Counted from the stretch's first letter, positions 33,517 through 43,394 are shown. The stretch is DNA of 64,000 nt from Halobacteriovorax marinus (GCA_002163155.1 MAAO01000015.1:186001-250000), one strand, 5' to 3'. The notes: generated by a model not told the origin, from the letters alone. Made by a program: numbers and translations.

Positions 33517-35703
33517 TTAGTAATTTAAAAGTTTTTTAAGTTCTTGGTAAACGTCATCAACTTGAGGAAGAATATAATCTTCAGAAGTTGGACAATAAGG
33601 AACATAAGAATCCTTAGCGGCAACTCTTAAAATTGGAGCATCAAGAGCTTCGAAACATTCTTCGTTAACTCTCGCTGCAATTTCACCAGCAAATCCAGAT
33701 GTCTTAGTTTCTTCGTGAGCAACAAGAAGTCTATTCGTTTTAGATAGAGAAGTTTTAATTGCTTCCATATCAAAGGGAGCGAGCGTTCTAAGGTCAATAA
33801 CCTCAACACTAAATCCTTCACCTTCAAGTTTCTTTGCAGCATCAATTGATTTTTGAACAAGAGCTCCCCAAGCAACTACTGTTGCATCAGTTCCTTCTCT
33901 AGCGACACGCGCTTTCCCAAATGGAATCATATAATCTTCACCTGGCTCCGCAGTTCTATTGTAACCTTGGTAGTAGAGATGTTTATGCTCTAAGAAAAGA
34001 ACTGGATCATCAGCATGAATAGCCGTTCTTAAAAGTCCTGCAGCATCTTGTGCATTCGATGGGAATGCAACACAAATTCCAGGAATATGAGTAAAGAGAG
34101 ACTCTCCACATTGTGAGTGATAAATTGATCCACCTCTTAAGTAGCCACCAATAGGAACTCTAATCACCATAGGAGAAGTGAAATCCCCACCTGAACGATA
34201 TCTCGTCGTGGCCATTTCATTCTTAAGTTGCATGTAAGCAGTCCAGATATAATCAAAGAATTGAATTTCTACAACTGGCTTAATCCCTCTCATAGACATA
34301 CCAATGGCACGTCCAATAACATTGGCTTCAGCTAATGCTGAGTTGAAAACCTGTCCTTCTTTAGAAGCTCTTTGAACTCCTGAAGTTACTTTGAAAACTC
34401 CACCCTTACCTTTAAGGTCTGGGTTATCAAATTTCTCAAGCTGAGAGAAATCTGCAACGTCTTCTCCAAACATTCTAAGCAGAGGATTTTTTACGAATTC
34501 ATTTTTTAAAACACTATTAATAGCACCGGCCATTGGAACATCATCTTTTCCAGTAAACTCTGGCTCAGTGTCGAATTGACTTGAAGAGATATCAACATCT
34601 TCAGAGAAGATATGTTTCATAGCATCTTCTGGCTTAGGCCATTCCGTAGCAATCGCTTTATCCATGGCTTCACGAATTTCAACAGATACTTCTTTAAGTA
34701 GGGCATCAACTTCTTCTTGAGTCATGATTCCAGTTTCAATTAAAGTCTTAGGATAAGAATTAAAAACATCTAGAATTTTCTCTTCTGCTAACTCTTCTTT
34801 CGTTCTATACATTGATTGATCATCAGACAGAGAGTGAGAGTATGGTCTTGTTACATGAGAGTGAACAAGCGCTGGACCTTTTTTATTTCTTATATGCTTA
34901 ACAGCTTCAACAAAAACTCCGTAAGATTCGATTGGACAGTTTCCATCAACTTCAAAAACTTTAAGACCAGGAAATTCTTTCAAGGCCTTAGAGATTGAAC
35001 CACCAGGAGTTTGTACAAAAGTTGGAGTTGAAATGGCGTAACCATTATCTTCAACATGGAAAAGTACTGGTAACTTATTTACACAAGCTGTTGTAAACCC
35101 TTCCCAGAACTCTCCTTGAGAAGTTGTTCCATCACCACAAGAAGTATAAGTAACTTCGTCATCATGAAAAGCGATGTCACCAAGATCCTCACCATCGCAA
35201 GAGAGTTTCGTAAGATACTCACCAGCTTCAGCAACTCCACAAGCTTGAAGAAACTGAGTCCCTGTACATGAAGATTTTGAAACAATATTTAATTTCACAT
35301 TTCCCCAATGTGATGGCATTTGTCTACTGTGAGATGCCGTATCCCCAACGTTACCGTTGGCCTGACAAAGAATCTCGTATGGAGTCACTCCAAGACCAGT
35401 ACAAAGAGCTCTATCTCTATAGTAAGGAATGAACCAATCGTACTTTGGCTTCATGGCAAAGGCTGCAGCAGTTAGTACACCTTCGTGCCCTGCTCCAGAA
35501 ATTTGAAAGAAGGCCTTTGATTGCTTCTTCATTGTTATTTCTGCATCATCTAGCTTTCTTGAAACGTAGACGTTTCTCAGCATTGCTATTAGATCTTCTT
35601 TTTTTAATTTGAACTTCTTGGCCAGTTTTAGTTTTTCTTCGGCACTTAATTTCTTAGTATTTTTAGAACTCATATTCTTTGGTCCTTTAGTCTTATCGAG
35701 CAT
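33517..35703 (-). CDS. Fused alpha-beta E1 component of a 2-oxoacid dehydrogenase
   Basis: 728 residues from an ATG with GGAG six bases upstream. Residues about 25-370 are the alpha (ThDP) part: AFFQISGAGHEG, YYRDRAL, QMPSHWG and GDGTTSQGEFWEG near residue 190. Residues about 385-728 are the beta part: GEDVADF, RMYSE-like FNSALAEANVIG, PVVEIQFFDYIWTA, RVPIGGY and VIDLRTLAPFD. In most bacteria these are two proteins; the fused form is annotated as branched-chain 2-oxoacid or pyruvate dehydrogenase E1. Catalyses oxidative decarboxylation onto the lipoyl group of E2. E2 and E3 are not nearby. Leucine dehydrogenase 3 kb away suggests branched-chain substrates (inference). Confidence 0.88.
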   Translation of the reverse strand: MLDKTKGPKNMSSKNTKKLSAEEKLKLAKKFKLKKEDLIAMLRNVYVSRKLDDAEITMKKQSKAFFQISGAGHEGVLTAAAFAMKPKYDWFIPYYRDRALCTGLGVTPYEILCQANGNVGDTASHSRQMPSHWGNVKLNIVSKSSCTGTQFLQACGVAEAGEYLTKLSCDGEDLGDIAFHDDEVTYTSCGDGTTSQGEFWEGFTTACVNKLPVLFHVEDNGYAISTPTFVQTPGGSISKALKEFPGLKVFEVDGNCPIESYGVFVEAVKHIRNKKGPALVHSHVTRPYSHSLSDDQSMYRTKEELAEEKILDVFNSYPKTLIETGIMTQEEVDALLKEVSVEIREAMDKAIATEWPKPEDAMKHIFSEDVDISSSQFDTEPEFTGKDDVPMAGAINSVLKNEFVKNPLLRMFGEDVADFSQLEKFDNPDLKGKGGVFKVTSGVQRASKEGQVFNSALAEANVIGRAIGMSMRGIKPVVEIQFFDYIWTAYMQLKNEMATTRYRSGGDFTSPMVIRVPIGGYLRGGSIYHSQCGESLFTHIPGICVAFPSNAQDAAGLLRTAIHADDPVLFLEHKHLYYQGYNRTAEPGEDYMIPFGKARVAREGTDATVVAWGALVQKSIDAAKKLEGEGFSVEVIDLRTLAPFDMEAIKTSLSKTNRLLVAHEETKTSGFAGEIAARVNEECFEALDAPILRVAAKDSYVPYCPTSEDYILPQVDDVYQELKKLLNY

Positions 35704-35826
35704 AGAAAACTCCAATTCCGCCAAGCGGCATTATATTTGAAAAAATCAATTGAACAGTACCTAAGTGAGGGTCAAATGTCTAAAATGACACCGTGGGCAA
35801 CTTGTAAACATCTGATTTAATGTAGA

Positions 35827-36951
35827 TTAGAAACCGTAACTGATACTTACAGCGAATCTTCTGTCCTCTTTACCGCGAAACTCATTAGTTGTTGTGTCTA
35901 CCGCATAAGTGGTGAGATCAAATTCAAGGGTTTGTGACTTAATTCCAATTCCCCCAGATCCCCAACCATCACCATAACCGGCACGGATGAAAAAGGTTCT
36001 AGCGAAATCAAGCTCCATTCCGAGAGTGATTTTTCTATTAGTAGAAATTCCAGAGTACTTACCTGCAAAATCTTTATAATTAATTTCTAAATGCATTCTC
36101 ACAACTTTTCCAATTTGCGGCGTGAGTGAGAAGCCAAGATCGATAGAGTTTTTAATGTCGTTTGGTGCACCAGCAGTACTGCCCACAGAGAATTTCTGTT
36201 GAAGAGCATTATTCATCTTGGCTGAAAACGTGGGAAGAAATGTAATAGGAAGTGTGAGTTTCGTTCCGGCCACGACAATAACTGCAGAGCCCTTTTTTTC
36301 ATCACTAGAGGTAATGGCAAATTCAGTATTTGCATCCCTCTCGCCTTGTAATTCTTTTCGATTAAGATAAGTCGCCGAGCCACCCATCTTAAAAACTCCC
36401 CCAAAGAGAGAAAGGTTTAAAGCGACATAGGGACCATGGTCTCTACGATCAGCATATTCAAACTTGGCATCAGTCTCGTTTCCAATTGTTGATCTCGTTC
36501 TCTTAGAGAGTAAGTAACCAATACTAAAATACCTAGTGGTAAAGTTTGGAAGAAAATTAAACCTCTGATGAGAAATTGTTCCCTTATTATTTAAGAGTAA
36601 TTTCCTTTGCCCATTGAGATCAAAGCCATCCATAAAGTTAGAGGCCATAGTTCCAACACTTCCCTTTGTGGCTATATCAAGCCAGCCCTTATTGAGCTCA
36701 AAATGAAAGTTACTAATATGAAAGTGAGTTTTTCTAACTGTTCCAAGGCCGGCTGGATTGTAATAAACCGCCGCGACATCATCAACCTTAGCAATGTAGG
36801 CATTCCCCATAGCAAGAGCTCTCGCAGAAGAGGCCAGTTCAGGAAAGACAGCATCTTCAAAATCAATAGCAAGAGAGTTAGCGCTAAACGCTAATAATAA
36901 CAATGGAAGAATATATGATTTTAACCCTAGGTTTTTTACTCTAATCATCAC
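35827..36951 (-). CDS. Outer-membrane beta-barrel protein of the FadL/PorV type
   Basis: 374 residues with a signal peptide (ILPLLLLAFSANSLA). The N-terminus of the mature part reads SARALAMGNAYIA then AAVYYNPAGLG, the signature shared by PorV, PorQ and FadL-like barrels; amphipathic strands follow to a terminal aromatic (SISYGF), typical of outer-membrane barrels. It could be a channel for hydrophobic molecules or a surface-secretion partner. A second ATG directly follows the first. Confidence 0.75.
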   Translation of the reverse strand: MMIRVKNLGLKSYILPLLLLAFSANSLAIDFEDAVFPELASSARALAMGNAYIAKVDDVAAVYYNPAGLGTVRKTHFHISNFHFELNKGWLDIATKGSVGTMASNFMDGFDLNGQRKLLLNNKGTISHQRFNFLPNFTTRYFSIGYLLSKRTRSTIGNETDAKFEYADRRDHGPYVALNLSLFGGVFKMGGSATYLNRKELQGERDANTEFAITSSDEKKGSAVIVVAGTKLTLPITFLPTFSAKMNNALQQKFSVGSTAGAPNDIKNSIDLGFSLTPQIGKVVRMHLEINYKDFAGKYSGISTNRKITLGMELDFARTFFIRAGYGDGWGSGGIGIKSQTLEFDLTTYAVDTTTNEFRGKEDRRFAVSISYGF

Positions 36952-37091
36952 TCAATTCTATCAAGATTGAATAGCGATTCGAACAGGGCAAGATTGTATG
37001 CTTAAACAAAGGTCATTTCGTTAATTTCCCTAACGATGTTGACCTTTATAGTAAGCTATTACATTATTTCGGGCGGTTATAGGAATATAAA

Positions 37092-37541
37092 CTATTCCTG
37101 AATCCCATTGATTCTAACTTCCCCTCTTTCTTTTGCGTAATAGATAACGCCTACCTTAGTTTCTCCCCTTTTAACAAAGTTGAAACAAAGAACAAGAGGA
37201 AATTTTTCTTTTGCTGTGAAAGGAAAACTATCCAAGGTTTCATCATTACAGACGAAGGCCTTCTTGTAATCTTTCACTTCCAATAGCCACTTAGCAATTC
37301 TATCGGCTCTACTCGTGCTCACTGTTGCAGCGAGATTTGAGAATATACACTTTCTGTATTTCTTTATATCTTTCTTATCATTAGTACACTTTGTAAGCGC
37401 TTCAAAGTTTTTCACACCCTTTTTATAGTGATGCAAGCTTTGAACTTTTCTACTTATTATTTTCTTATTCATATGTTTTTCATTTGAAAAAATTGAAGAA
37501 GAGAAAAGTAGTAAACATGTAAGTAATAGTATTTTCTTCAT
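37092..37541 (-). CDS. Secreted protein, unknown function
   Basis: 149 residues from the ATG at 37541, which has GGGAG five bases upstream and starts a clear signal peptide (KKILLLTCLLLFSSSIFS). The mature part is Lys-rich with four cysteines that could form two disulfides. It starts 10 bp after the next gene's stop, so it is probably cotranscribed with the 365-residue secreted protein. No family recognised. Confidence 0.7.
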   Translation of the reverse strand: MKKILLLTCLLLFSSSIFSNEKHMNKKIISRKVQSLHHYKKGVKNFEALTKCTNDKKDIKKYRKCIFSNLAATVSTSRADRIAKWLLEVKDYKKAFVCNDETLDSFPFTAKEKFPLVLCFNFVKRGETKVGVIYYAKERGEVRINGIQE

Positions 37542-37551
37542 AGTTTCTCCC

Positions 37552-38649
37552 TTACTTCGACCAAGAATTTGAACTACCAGTTCCAAAGGAATCTGATCTT
37601 GAATAACTATATCCTGACTTTGCGCTTGGTACACCAAAATCACCTAACTTCTTTTCCTTACAACGAACAAGCACTGGTGATGCCTTTATTAAGCAATCAG
37701 GAGAAATCAATCTTGTCGAACACTCCATCTTTGCCATTTTCTTGCATTGATTAAAGTTTGCAGGACAAGACATTCCTTTTTGTTTCATTCTATTTTTAAA
37801 ATGTACACCTGCACTAGAAAGAGAGGCTTTATCAGACATAAAAGAAAGAAGAGAATCTCCCTCTAATAACTCCTTTTCCTGTCTAATATATGACGTCTTA
37901 TCGTAAGGGAACTTTGCTCTATAATACATGGAACAATTGATTCCTTCATCCCAACTATCGTTAACATAATCTGCCCAGTCAAAGTCTCTTAATATTTCGT
38001 ATGAACCGGTACTCTTATTACATGTTAGATACTTTCCCTCTCCGTGAAGAAGATTCATATAAAACTGCATGCCATTATATCCTGCGGCCATATCTGCGTA
38101 GGACTTAACACCTGAGGCACTAATTCCAAAAACATAATCTTCATAAGTATTACTAAGTTCAAAGGCCTTTTCTAGATTAGCCCCTTCATTGAGGTAGGCT
38201 GCTTCAAAAAGCTCGAACCCTTGGTCTGCAAAGTGACCAAGTTTATCAATTCCCACCACGTGACCATTTAAATTAAAGCTTGGATCGATACTCCATGGAG
38301 TCCCATACAAAGCTTGGTCACCCTTTGATTTAACCATTTTCTTACTATTTTGCACCCAATCTTCTAATGCGCCTTCAACCATTCCTCCGCCAAGAACTCT
38401 CTTCACTCGTGAATAAATTTCAGGTGGATTTTTTTTCATATCATCGACACAAGATCTCTTTCTATTAAACTCTTTTATGGCCGAATAGAAATATCTATTT
38501 GACTGATCATTGAGTCTATATAGATTCTGAGCTTTATCTTCGGGAGAAATCCCTAGGATTTCTTTTCTATTACTAAAGTCATCAACTTCCCACGCCTGAG
38601 TACTCAATGTCACAACGAGAGAGAGAAGAAATAATTTTCTAATATTCAC
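37552..38649 (-). CDS. Secreted protein of unknown function with a GIDKLGHF motif
   Basis: 365 residues with a signal peptide (LFLLSLVVTLSTQA). A central segment VVGIDKLGHFADQG followed by helices resembles the KLGHF motif in predicted periplasmic proteins of the DUF2279 type (similarity from memory, weak). Several cysteines and charged residues (CPANFNQCKKMAKMEC) suggest disulfides. It precedes the 149-residue secreted gene by 10 bp. Function unknown. Confidence 0.65.
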   Translation of the reverse strand: MNIRKLFLLSLVVTLSTQAWEVDDFSNRKEILGISPEDKAQNLYRLNDQSNRYFYSAIKEFNRKRSCVDDMKKNPPEIYSRVKRVLGGGMVEGALEDWVQNSKKMVKSKGDQALYGTPWSIDPSFNLNGHVVGIDKLGHFADQGFELFEAAYLNEGANLEKAFELSNTYEDYVFGISASGVKSYADMAAGYNGMQFYMNLLHGEGKYLTCNKSTGSYEILRDFDWADYVNDSWDEGINCSMYYRAKFPYDKTSYIRQEKELLEGDSLLSFMSDKASLSSAGVHFKNRMKQKGMSCPANFNQCKKMAKMECSTRLISPDCLIKASPVLVRCKEKKLGDFGVPSAKSGYSYSRSDSFGTGSSNSWSK

Positions 38650-38724
38650 ATAATCCCCTTATATTAGGATGTTTATTAATCTTGTCGGAATATGTGCTTG
38701 AAATCTTTAGCTTTAGAAATAAAA

Positions 38725-38745
38725 GGCCCTTCAGAATAAAGGGCC
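38725..38745 (-). terminator. Terminator of the leucine dehydrogenase gene
   Basis: Stem GGCCCTT/AAGGGCC with a 7-nt loop; on the minus strand TTTTATTTC follows. It lies just after the dehydrogenase stop codon. Confidence 0.8.
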
Positions 38746-38770
38746 CTTAAGTAATTAAAATATCGTTTAT

Positions 38771-39880
38771 TTAGCTTCTAGTTTTTCTACCTGGAAATCT
38801 ATGACCAAGGTTACCTAGGTACTTACCTTGGATATTCTTGATTGATTCAATCCTACTTTCTGCCAGTACGTCAGTTGCCTTATTTACTGGAATATTTTGT
38901 TCTTCAGAAATTGCGAAAACTCTTAAAGTCGTATCATAAATTGTATCAACCATTCTTGAAGATTTAGAATCAGACCATCCCTCAAATTCAATTGAAACAT
39001 TCATCAGACCACCAGCATTGATGAGGTAATCTGGTGCATAGAGAATTCCTTTCTGTCTTAAGATTTCTCCATGACGATCTTCTGCCAATTGGTTATTTGC
39101 AGCACCTGCTACAATTTTACATTTGATTCTATCAATTGTGCTGTCATTGATAGTCGCACCTAAAGCACATGGTGCGTAGATATCACATTCAACATCGTAG
39201 ATATCATTTACGCCTACGAGTTCAGCAGAAGGAACAACTTCTTTTAGAAGTTTTATATTTTTCTCATTAATGTCACAGAAAACAATCTTTGCTCCGGCTT
39301 CATCTAAGTACTCAGCAAGAAAACGTCCAACAGATCCAGCACCTTGCAGGGCAACTGTTTTTCCTTTTACAGAACGATCTCCGTAAACTTGTTTGCAAGC
39401 TGCTTCCATTCCTCTAAATACACCTTTCGCTGTATAAGGAGAAGGGTTACCAGAACCACCATGAATCTTAGCAACACCACAAACATTACTTGTCTCAGTA
39501 AATACATGCTCAATATCTTGAACACCAATATTTACATCTTCAGCTGTAATATAACGACCATTTAAAGATTCTAGAAATCTACCGTATGATCTAAAAAGTG
39601 CTTCTGATTTATCTTTATCTGGATCACCAATAATTACGGCCTTTCCACCACCAAGATTTAATCCTGACACTGCTGCCTTATAAGTCATTCCTTTTGAAAG
39701 TCTTAGAACATCATTAATAGCTTCTTCTTCAGAAGCGTATGGCCACATTCTAGTCCCACCAAGTGCAGGTCCGAGTACTGTGTTATGGATTGCAACTATT
39801 GCTTTTAGGTTACAACTTGGATCACTAAAGAAGATTACTTCTTCATGTCCATCTTTATACAATCTTTCAAAGCTTAACAT
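38771..39880 (-). CDS. Leucine/valine dehydrogenase (Glu/Leu/Phe/Val dehydrogenase family)
   Basis: 369 residues. PALGGTRMWPY near residue 38 and K68 (MTYKAA) and K80 (NLGGGKAVI) coincide with the substrate-binding and catalytic lysines of leucine dehydrogenase. An NAD-binding GAGSVGRF loop follows, then VAGAANNQL. Oxidatively deaminates branched-chain amino acids to 2-oxoacids, which the fused E1 enzyme could then decarboxylate. AAGGAG precedes the start. A single-gene unit closed by its own terminator. Confidence 0.92.
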   Translation of the reverse strand: MLSFERLYKDGHEEVIFFSDPSCNLKAIVAIHNTVLGPALGGTRMWPYASEEEAINDVLRLSKGMTYKAAVSGLNLGGGKAVIIGDPDKDKSEALFRSYGRFLESLNGRYITAEDVNIGVQDIEHVFTETSNVCGVAKIHGGSGNPSPYTAKGVFRGMEAACKQVYGDRSVKGKTVALQGAGSVGRFLAEYLDEAGAKIVFCDINEKNIKLLKEVVPSAELVGVNDIYDVECDIYAPCALGATINDSTIDRIKCKIVAGAANNQLAEDRHGEILRQKGILYAPDYLINAGGLMNVSIEFEGWSDSKSSRMVDTIYDTTLRVFAISEEQNIPVNKATDVLAESRIESIKNIQGKYLGNLGHRFPGRKTRS

Positions 39881-39986
39881 TTCCTAGCTCCTTGCCACGA
39901 TTTTAAACATTTAATTCAATTGAACCGAGAAGGTTCTATATACTTAAAAATTGACGAAACTATAGTCACTAAAGGATGGAATTCGT

Positions 39987-40334
39987 ATGCACACCGTGTC
40001 ACTTGTGAAAATTGCAGAGAGTGGAGAACCGATAAATGAAGAGTGTTTAACCTTTCAGGTTGAGGATGGAATGATCCTCTGGGAAGCCCTCGAAGTCAGT
40101 GGAGAAATACTTCCAAGTGGTTGCTTTGCAGGCTCCTGTGGAAGCTGCAGAATAAATGTAGTGGAAGGAGTAGAAAACCTATCCAAACTCAGCGTGATTG
40201 AAAACGATACTATTGAGCACCTAAAAGGTTCCTATACCGAATCTCATGGAGAGGACTGGACCAAAGAGAAGAATATTAGACTCTCTTGCCGCGCCAAAGT
40301 GAAAGGTGATTTGAAAATTCATATTTTAAAATAA
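39987..40334 (+). CDS. 2Fe-2S ferredoxin
   Basis: 115 residues. Plant-type [2Fe-2S] cysteines C46, C51, C54 (CFAGSCGSC) and C101 (LSCRAKV). Small soluble electron carrier; the partner is not indicated by the neighbours. GGATGGA lies upstream of the ATG. Divergent from the leucine dehydrogenase gene. Confidence 0.88.
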   Translation: MHTVSLVKIAESGEPINEECLTFQVEDGMILWEALEVSGEILPSGCFAGSCGSCRINVVEGVENLSKLSVIENDTIEHLKGSYTESHGEDWTKEKNIRLSCRAKVKGDLKIHILK

Positions 40335-40354
40335 GCTCTTCTAAGGAAGAGCTT
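40333..40354. terminator. Hairpin shared by convergent genes (possible bidirectional terminator)
   Basis: Nine-base-pair stem AAGCTCTTC/GAAGAGCTT with a TAAG loop, overlapping the ends of both flanking genes. The 3' tracts are mixed T/A rather than pure T, so efficiency is uncertain. Confidence 0.55.
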
Positions 40355-40751
40355 CCATTTTAGAGTTGATCAAAAGGAAGTCATCCCCTTCAATCCAGCT
40401 TTCATTAAAGTGAATTTCTTCACCTACTATTCTTAGTTTCAGTTTATAAACACCTTCAAGATAAGTTAGAATTATCTCGTTCTGTGAAATCTTTCCTACA
40501 ACATGACCTTGGTAGAATAACTCTCCCTGCAAAATCATAAACTGACTTGGCGGATACGAAGCTTGAATATCTCCACAAATATAACCACCATCTAAAATAT
40601 AGAAGAAGTCCTCAGTTTGTTTAAGTTGTAAGAAGACTTCCCTGCACTCTCCATCTCTTCTGTCTGTTTCAAATACTCCATCGCCACTCCACTTTCCAGA
40701 GAAGTTAGCAAGAGTAGAAAAAGAGAGAAAGAAAGCTAAAATGGTTTTCAT
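40341..40751 (-). CDS. Secreted protein, unknown function
   Basis: 136 residues with a signal peptide (TILAFFLSFSTLA). The mature part begins NFSGKWSGDG and is beta-rich, reminiscent of lipocalin-like or calycin folds, with two cysteines possibly in a disulfide. Its start overlaps the stop of the thioredoxin-reductase-like gene by 4 bp, so it is cotranscribed with it. No family recognised. Confidence 0.65.
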   Translation of the reverse strand: MKTILAFFLSFSTLANFSGKWSGDGVFETDRRDGECREVFLQLKQTEDFFYILDGGYICGDIQASYPPSQFMILQGELFYQGHVVGKISQNEIILTYLEGVYKLKLRIVGEEIHFNESWIEGDDFLLINSKMEALP

Positions 40752-41728
40752 GAATTTCTTTTCACTCTTCTAATTCTGGCATTAACATCATCAGCACTAT
40801 CAACACTAGTATCCCAGGCAGTATAAATTTGTTTCTTCATACCCGCTCTTAGGTCACCAGCAACATAGAGTTTATCAATATTGGTTTCACCTTTTTCATT
40901 CGTAAGTACAAAACCACGAGCATCAACTTCAGCCCCGAGAGACTTGGCGAGCTCATTGTAGACAATCATTCCAAGTGAAACAAAAGAGATATCAATCTCT
41001 ACAGGACCTGTTCCCTCAATTTCAAAGGCCCTAAGTTCTCCGGTTTTCTTGTCACCATCTACCGAAAGAATAGCTCCTTCAAAAACTTCAATACCATATT
41101 TTTTAATAAGCCCTTTAACTTCATCGTCAAACTCTGGCTTCTCACCATTAGTGAAAATTTTCATGGCCGGTGTATTATATCTCTCATGAAGCATCGCTGC
41201 GACCCAACCAGCTCCATTACCGTGTCCAATGATACCCGTCCTCTGATTGTAAACATGATGACCATCGCATCTTAGACAATAGTCTATGGATTGATTATTT
41301 GCGTAGGGAAAAAAGGGAGCCATCTCTCCTTGAATTTTTGCTTGGACATCCATAACTCCAGTACAAATAATGACATAACGAGACTGGTAAACATCGCCCT
41401 TATTGTCTGTAAGAGTAAAGAGTTCACCCTCTTTTGTAAGAGCAGTAATGCCACGATTTTTCTTCCAGTGAAACTTCTCTTTCAAGTCACATTCTGTTGC
41501 AAGCCAATCAAGAGATTCCTTATTAGGATTTTCAATACCCTTTTTATACTCAAGATGACCTGGCATATTTTCAACTTTAGTGACCCACATGGCCCTAGAT
41601 CTCTTCTTATCTTTTCCTGAACCTGGAAAGAGAATTGTTTCATCATTATTAAGAACACCTCTCAGCGCTCCCATAACTCCGGCAGACCCTCCGCCAATGA
41701 TGGCAAGATCATATATTTTTTCACTCAT
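40748..41728 (-). CDS. Thioredoxin-reductase-like FAD/NAD(P)H oxidoreductase
   Basis: 326 residues; the ATG at 41728 has GGAG six bases upstream. The FAD motif is IIGGGSAGVMGAL, a CxxC pair in YCLRCDGHH lies near residue 150 (CxxCDG in TrxR), an NAD(P) loop IIGHGNGAGWVA follows, and the C-terminal motif is LYVAGDLR. The CxxC and order of domains match thioredoxin reductase; sequence is divergent enough that the electron acceptor is uncertain. It could reduce a thioredoxin or a flavin-linked partner. Confidence 0.78.
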   Translation of the reverse strand: MSEKIYDLAIIGGGSAGVMGALRGVLNNDETILFPGSGKDKKRSRAMWVTKVENMPGHLEYKKGIENPNKESLDWLATECDLKEKFHWKKNRGITALTKEGELFTLTDNKGDVYQSRYVIICTGVMDVQAKIQGEMAPFFPYANNQSIDYCLRCDGHHVYNQRTGIIGHGNGAGWVAAMLHERYNTPAMKIFTNGEKPEFDDEVKGLIKKYGIEVFEGAILSVDGDKKTGELRAFEIEGTGPVEIDISFVSLGMIVYNELAKSLGAEVDARGFVLTNEKGETNIDKLYVAGDLRAGMKKQIYTAWDTSVDSADDVNARIRRVKRNS

Positions 41729-41738
41729 TTTAAACTCC

Positions 41739-41767
41739 AAAAAAAAGCTCAGTATTAATACTGAGCT
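41739..41767 (-). terminator. Terminator of the CorC/HlyC-family gene
   Basis: A 22-bp perfect palindrome AGCTCAGTATTAATACTGAGCT (41746-41767), read on the minus strand, is followed by eight T residues. Lies between two minus-strand genes, ending the upstream one. Confidence 0.88.
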
Positions 41768-41800
41768 CCAATTATAGTCTTAAATGATAAAAAATATAAG

Positions 41801-43180
41801 TTAGACAGGATAGGTTTTTTGAGATGAAACTTGATTTGAACGTTTTCCCTCAGGGTTTCCATCGCTCTGTGCAGTTGTAGCTTCTCGCTTAGAATAAAAG
41901 TGTTTTTCTCCATCGACATCTTGGATACGAATCTCTCTAATTTCATAGTCTTGTACTCTAACAAGTTCAAATGATAGTCCTTCCCAGACAATGATTTGCC
42001 CCTCTTCAGGAAAGTTATTTCCAAGCATATCTAAAATGAAACCGGAGACTGTAGAATAGTTATCGTTTAATGGAATCTTAATATTGAATTCACTATAGAG
42101 GTCTCGAAGAGATAATGTTCCCTCAATATAGATACCTGATTCAAGATCACTTTCTTGGTACTCTTTGCTGATGGACTCTTCTTCTTCATCGTGCTCATCT
42201 TGAATTTCACCAAAAATTTCTTCTACAATATCTTCAAGAGTAATAATACCAACGATCAATCCGTTCTCATCCTTAACAAGGGCCAAGTGAACTTTCTTTC
42301 TATTCATATGATCGAAAACCGCTTGAATCTTCATATGCTCATAAACAAAGAAAGGCTTCTTTAGATGCTTTTCAATATTAAATTTTTCTCTTTCTTCTTG
42401 CGCTAAGAACACAAGCTCTTTCACGTGAAGAAAGCCTTTCATATTTTCAAGCTCTCCATCACATACTGGAAATCTGGAGTGAGTATCTTCTTGAATAGTC
42501 TTTAAAACACTCTTATAGCTAGCATCAAGTTTTATGAATTTGATCTTTTGTCTTGAGATCATAATATCTTTCACTTTAATTTTAGGAAAATCTAAAACTG
42601 AGTGAAGAAGATCCACTTGCTTTGAATCAATCGTATTTTCTTTCTCTGCTTTTTGAACCATGTACTCAATATCAAGCTTAGTAACAAGCCTGCCCGTAAG
42701 TTCTGCATTCTCTCCGAGAAAACTCCTAATAAACCACACGATTCCTTTAATAATTGGAAAGAGACAAATATAGAACATTTGCAGAAAACGAATCGTTGGT
42801 ACTGACATTTTCTCAGCGTGAGTTCTAGCAAAGGTCTTTGGAATAATCTCACCAAAAATGAGAATGATGAAAGTTGTTAACCCGACAGCAATACCAATTG
42901 AGTCTGAAGAAAATATTCTCGCCGTAATAGTTGTCATAAGTGATGACGCGAAAATATTTACGACGTTATTTCCAACTAAGATTGTTGTTAAAAATTCATT
43001 GGGGCGCTCAATCATAAAGTCGAGAGCTTTACCTTTTGATCCACCTTCTTCAATAATCTGTTTCGCTCTATCTATATTAATAGACATAAGAACAGCTTCT
43101 GAACCTGAAAAAACACCAGAGAGGATAAAACAAGTTACCAATAACACGATTTCGTACGTTTCGATCATAGCGACGTACAT
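41801..43180 (-). CDS. CorC/HlyC-family membrane protein (DUF21-CBS-transporter-associated domain)
   Basis: 459 residues. Residues 10-170 are the DUF21 (CNNM) membrane domain, with FSGSEAVLMSI and FGEIIPKTFARTHA; about 200-330 are paired CBS domains (VKDIMISRQK, LEDIVEEIFGEI); residues 350-440 are the CorC_HlyC domain. Family members are implicated in Mg2+ or Co2+ handling. The leader upstream is 214 bp with no recognisable riboswitch. An alternative ATG lies four codons inside. Confidence 0.9.
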   Translation of the reverse strand: MYVAMIETYEIVLLVTCFILSGVFSGSEAVLMSINIDRAKQIIEEGGSKGKALDFMIERPNEFLTTILVGNNVVNIFASSLMTTITARIFSSDSIGIAVGLTTFIILIFGEIIPKTFARTHAEKMSVPTIRFLQMFYICLFPIIKGIVWFIRSFLGENAELTGRLVTKLDIEYMVQKAEKENTIDSKQVDLLHSVLDFPKIKVKDIMISRQKIKFIKLDASYKSVLKTIQEDTHSRFPVCDGELENMKGFLHVKELVFLAQEEREKFNIEKHLKKPFFVYEHMKIQAVFDHMNRKKVHLALVKDENGLIVGIITLEDIVEEIFGEIQDEHDEEEESISKEYQESDLESGIYIEGTLSLRDLYSEFNIKIPLNDNYSTVSGFILDMLGNNFPEEGQIIVWEGLSFELVRVQDYEIREIRIQDVDGEKHFYSKREATTAQSDGNPEGKRSNQVSSQKTYPV

Positions 43181-43394
43181 CCCGTTAAAGTTCTTGTAGG
43201 TAATGGATCAATGGATTCTGTAAGGGTGGCCTCAAGTATATGACCGGTGAAAGACGGAGGTTCTATGACCTGTTTCCTTGTTAAGTTAGTAAAGTGACAT
43301 CTCTTCTATAATTAAATAAACTAAATGTCTTTATATATAATACATCGCATTGGAACCTTTGTCCATCTACCCTGTAATTTCAACACATTAAGAG

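Noticed and set aside
36955-37030. TTCGAA-containing stretch resembling a tRNA T-loop on the minus strand
   Set aside because: The flanking bases do not pair as a T-arm and no anticodon or acceptor stem can be drawn; no tRNA gene is supported.
43181-43394. Possible Mg2+ riboswitch in the 214-bp leader of the CorC/HlyC gene
   Set aside because: No M-box-like conserved sequence or convincing long stem was found; I see nothing definite there.
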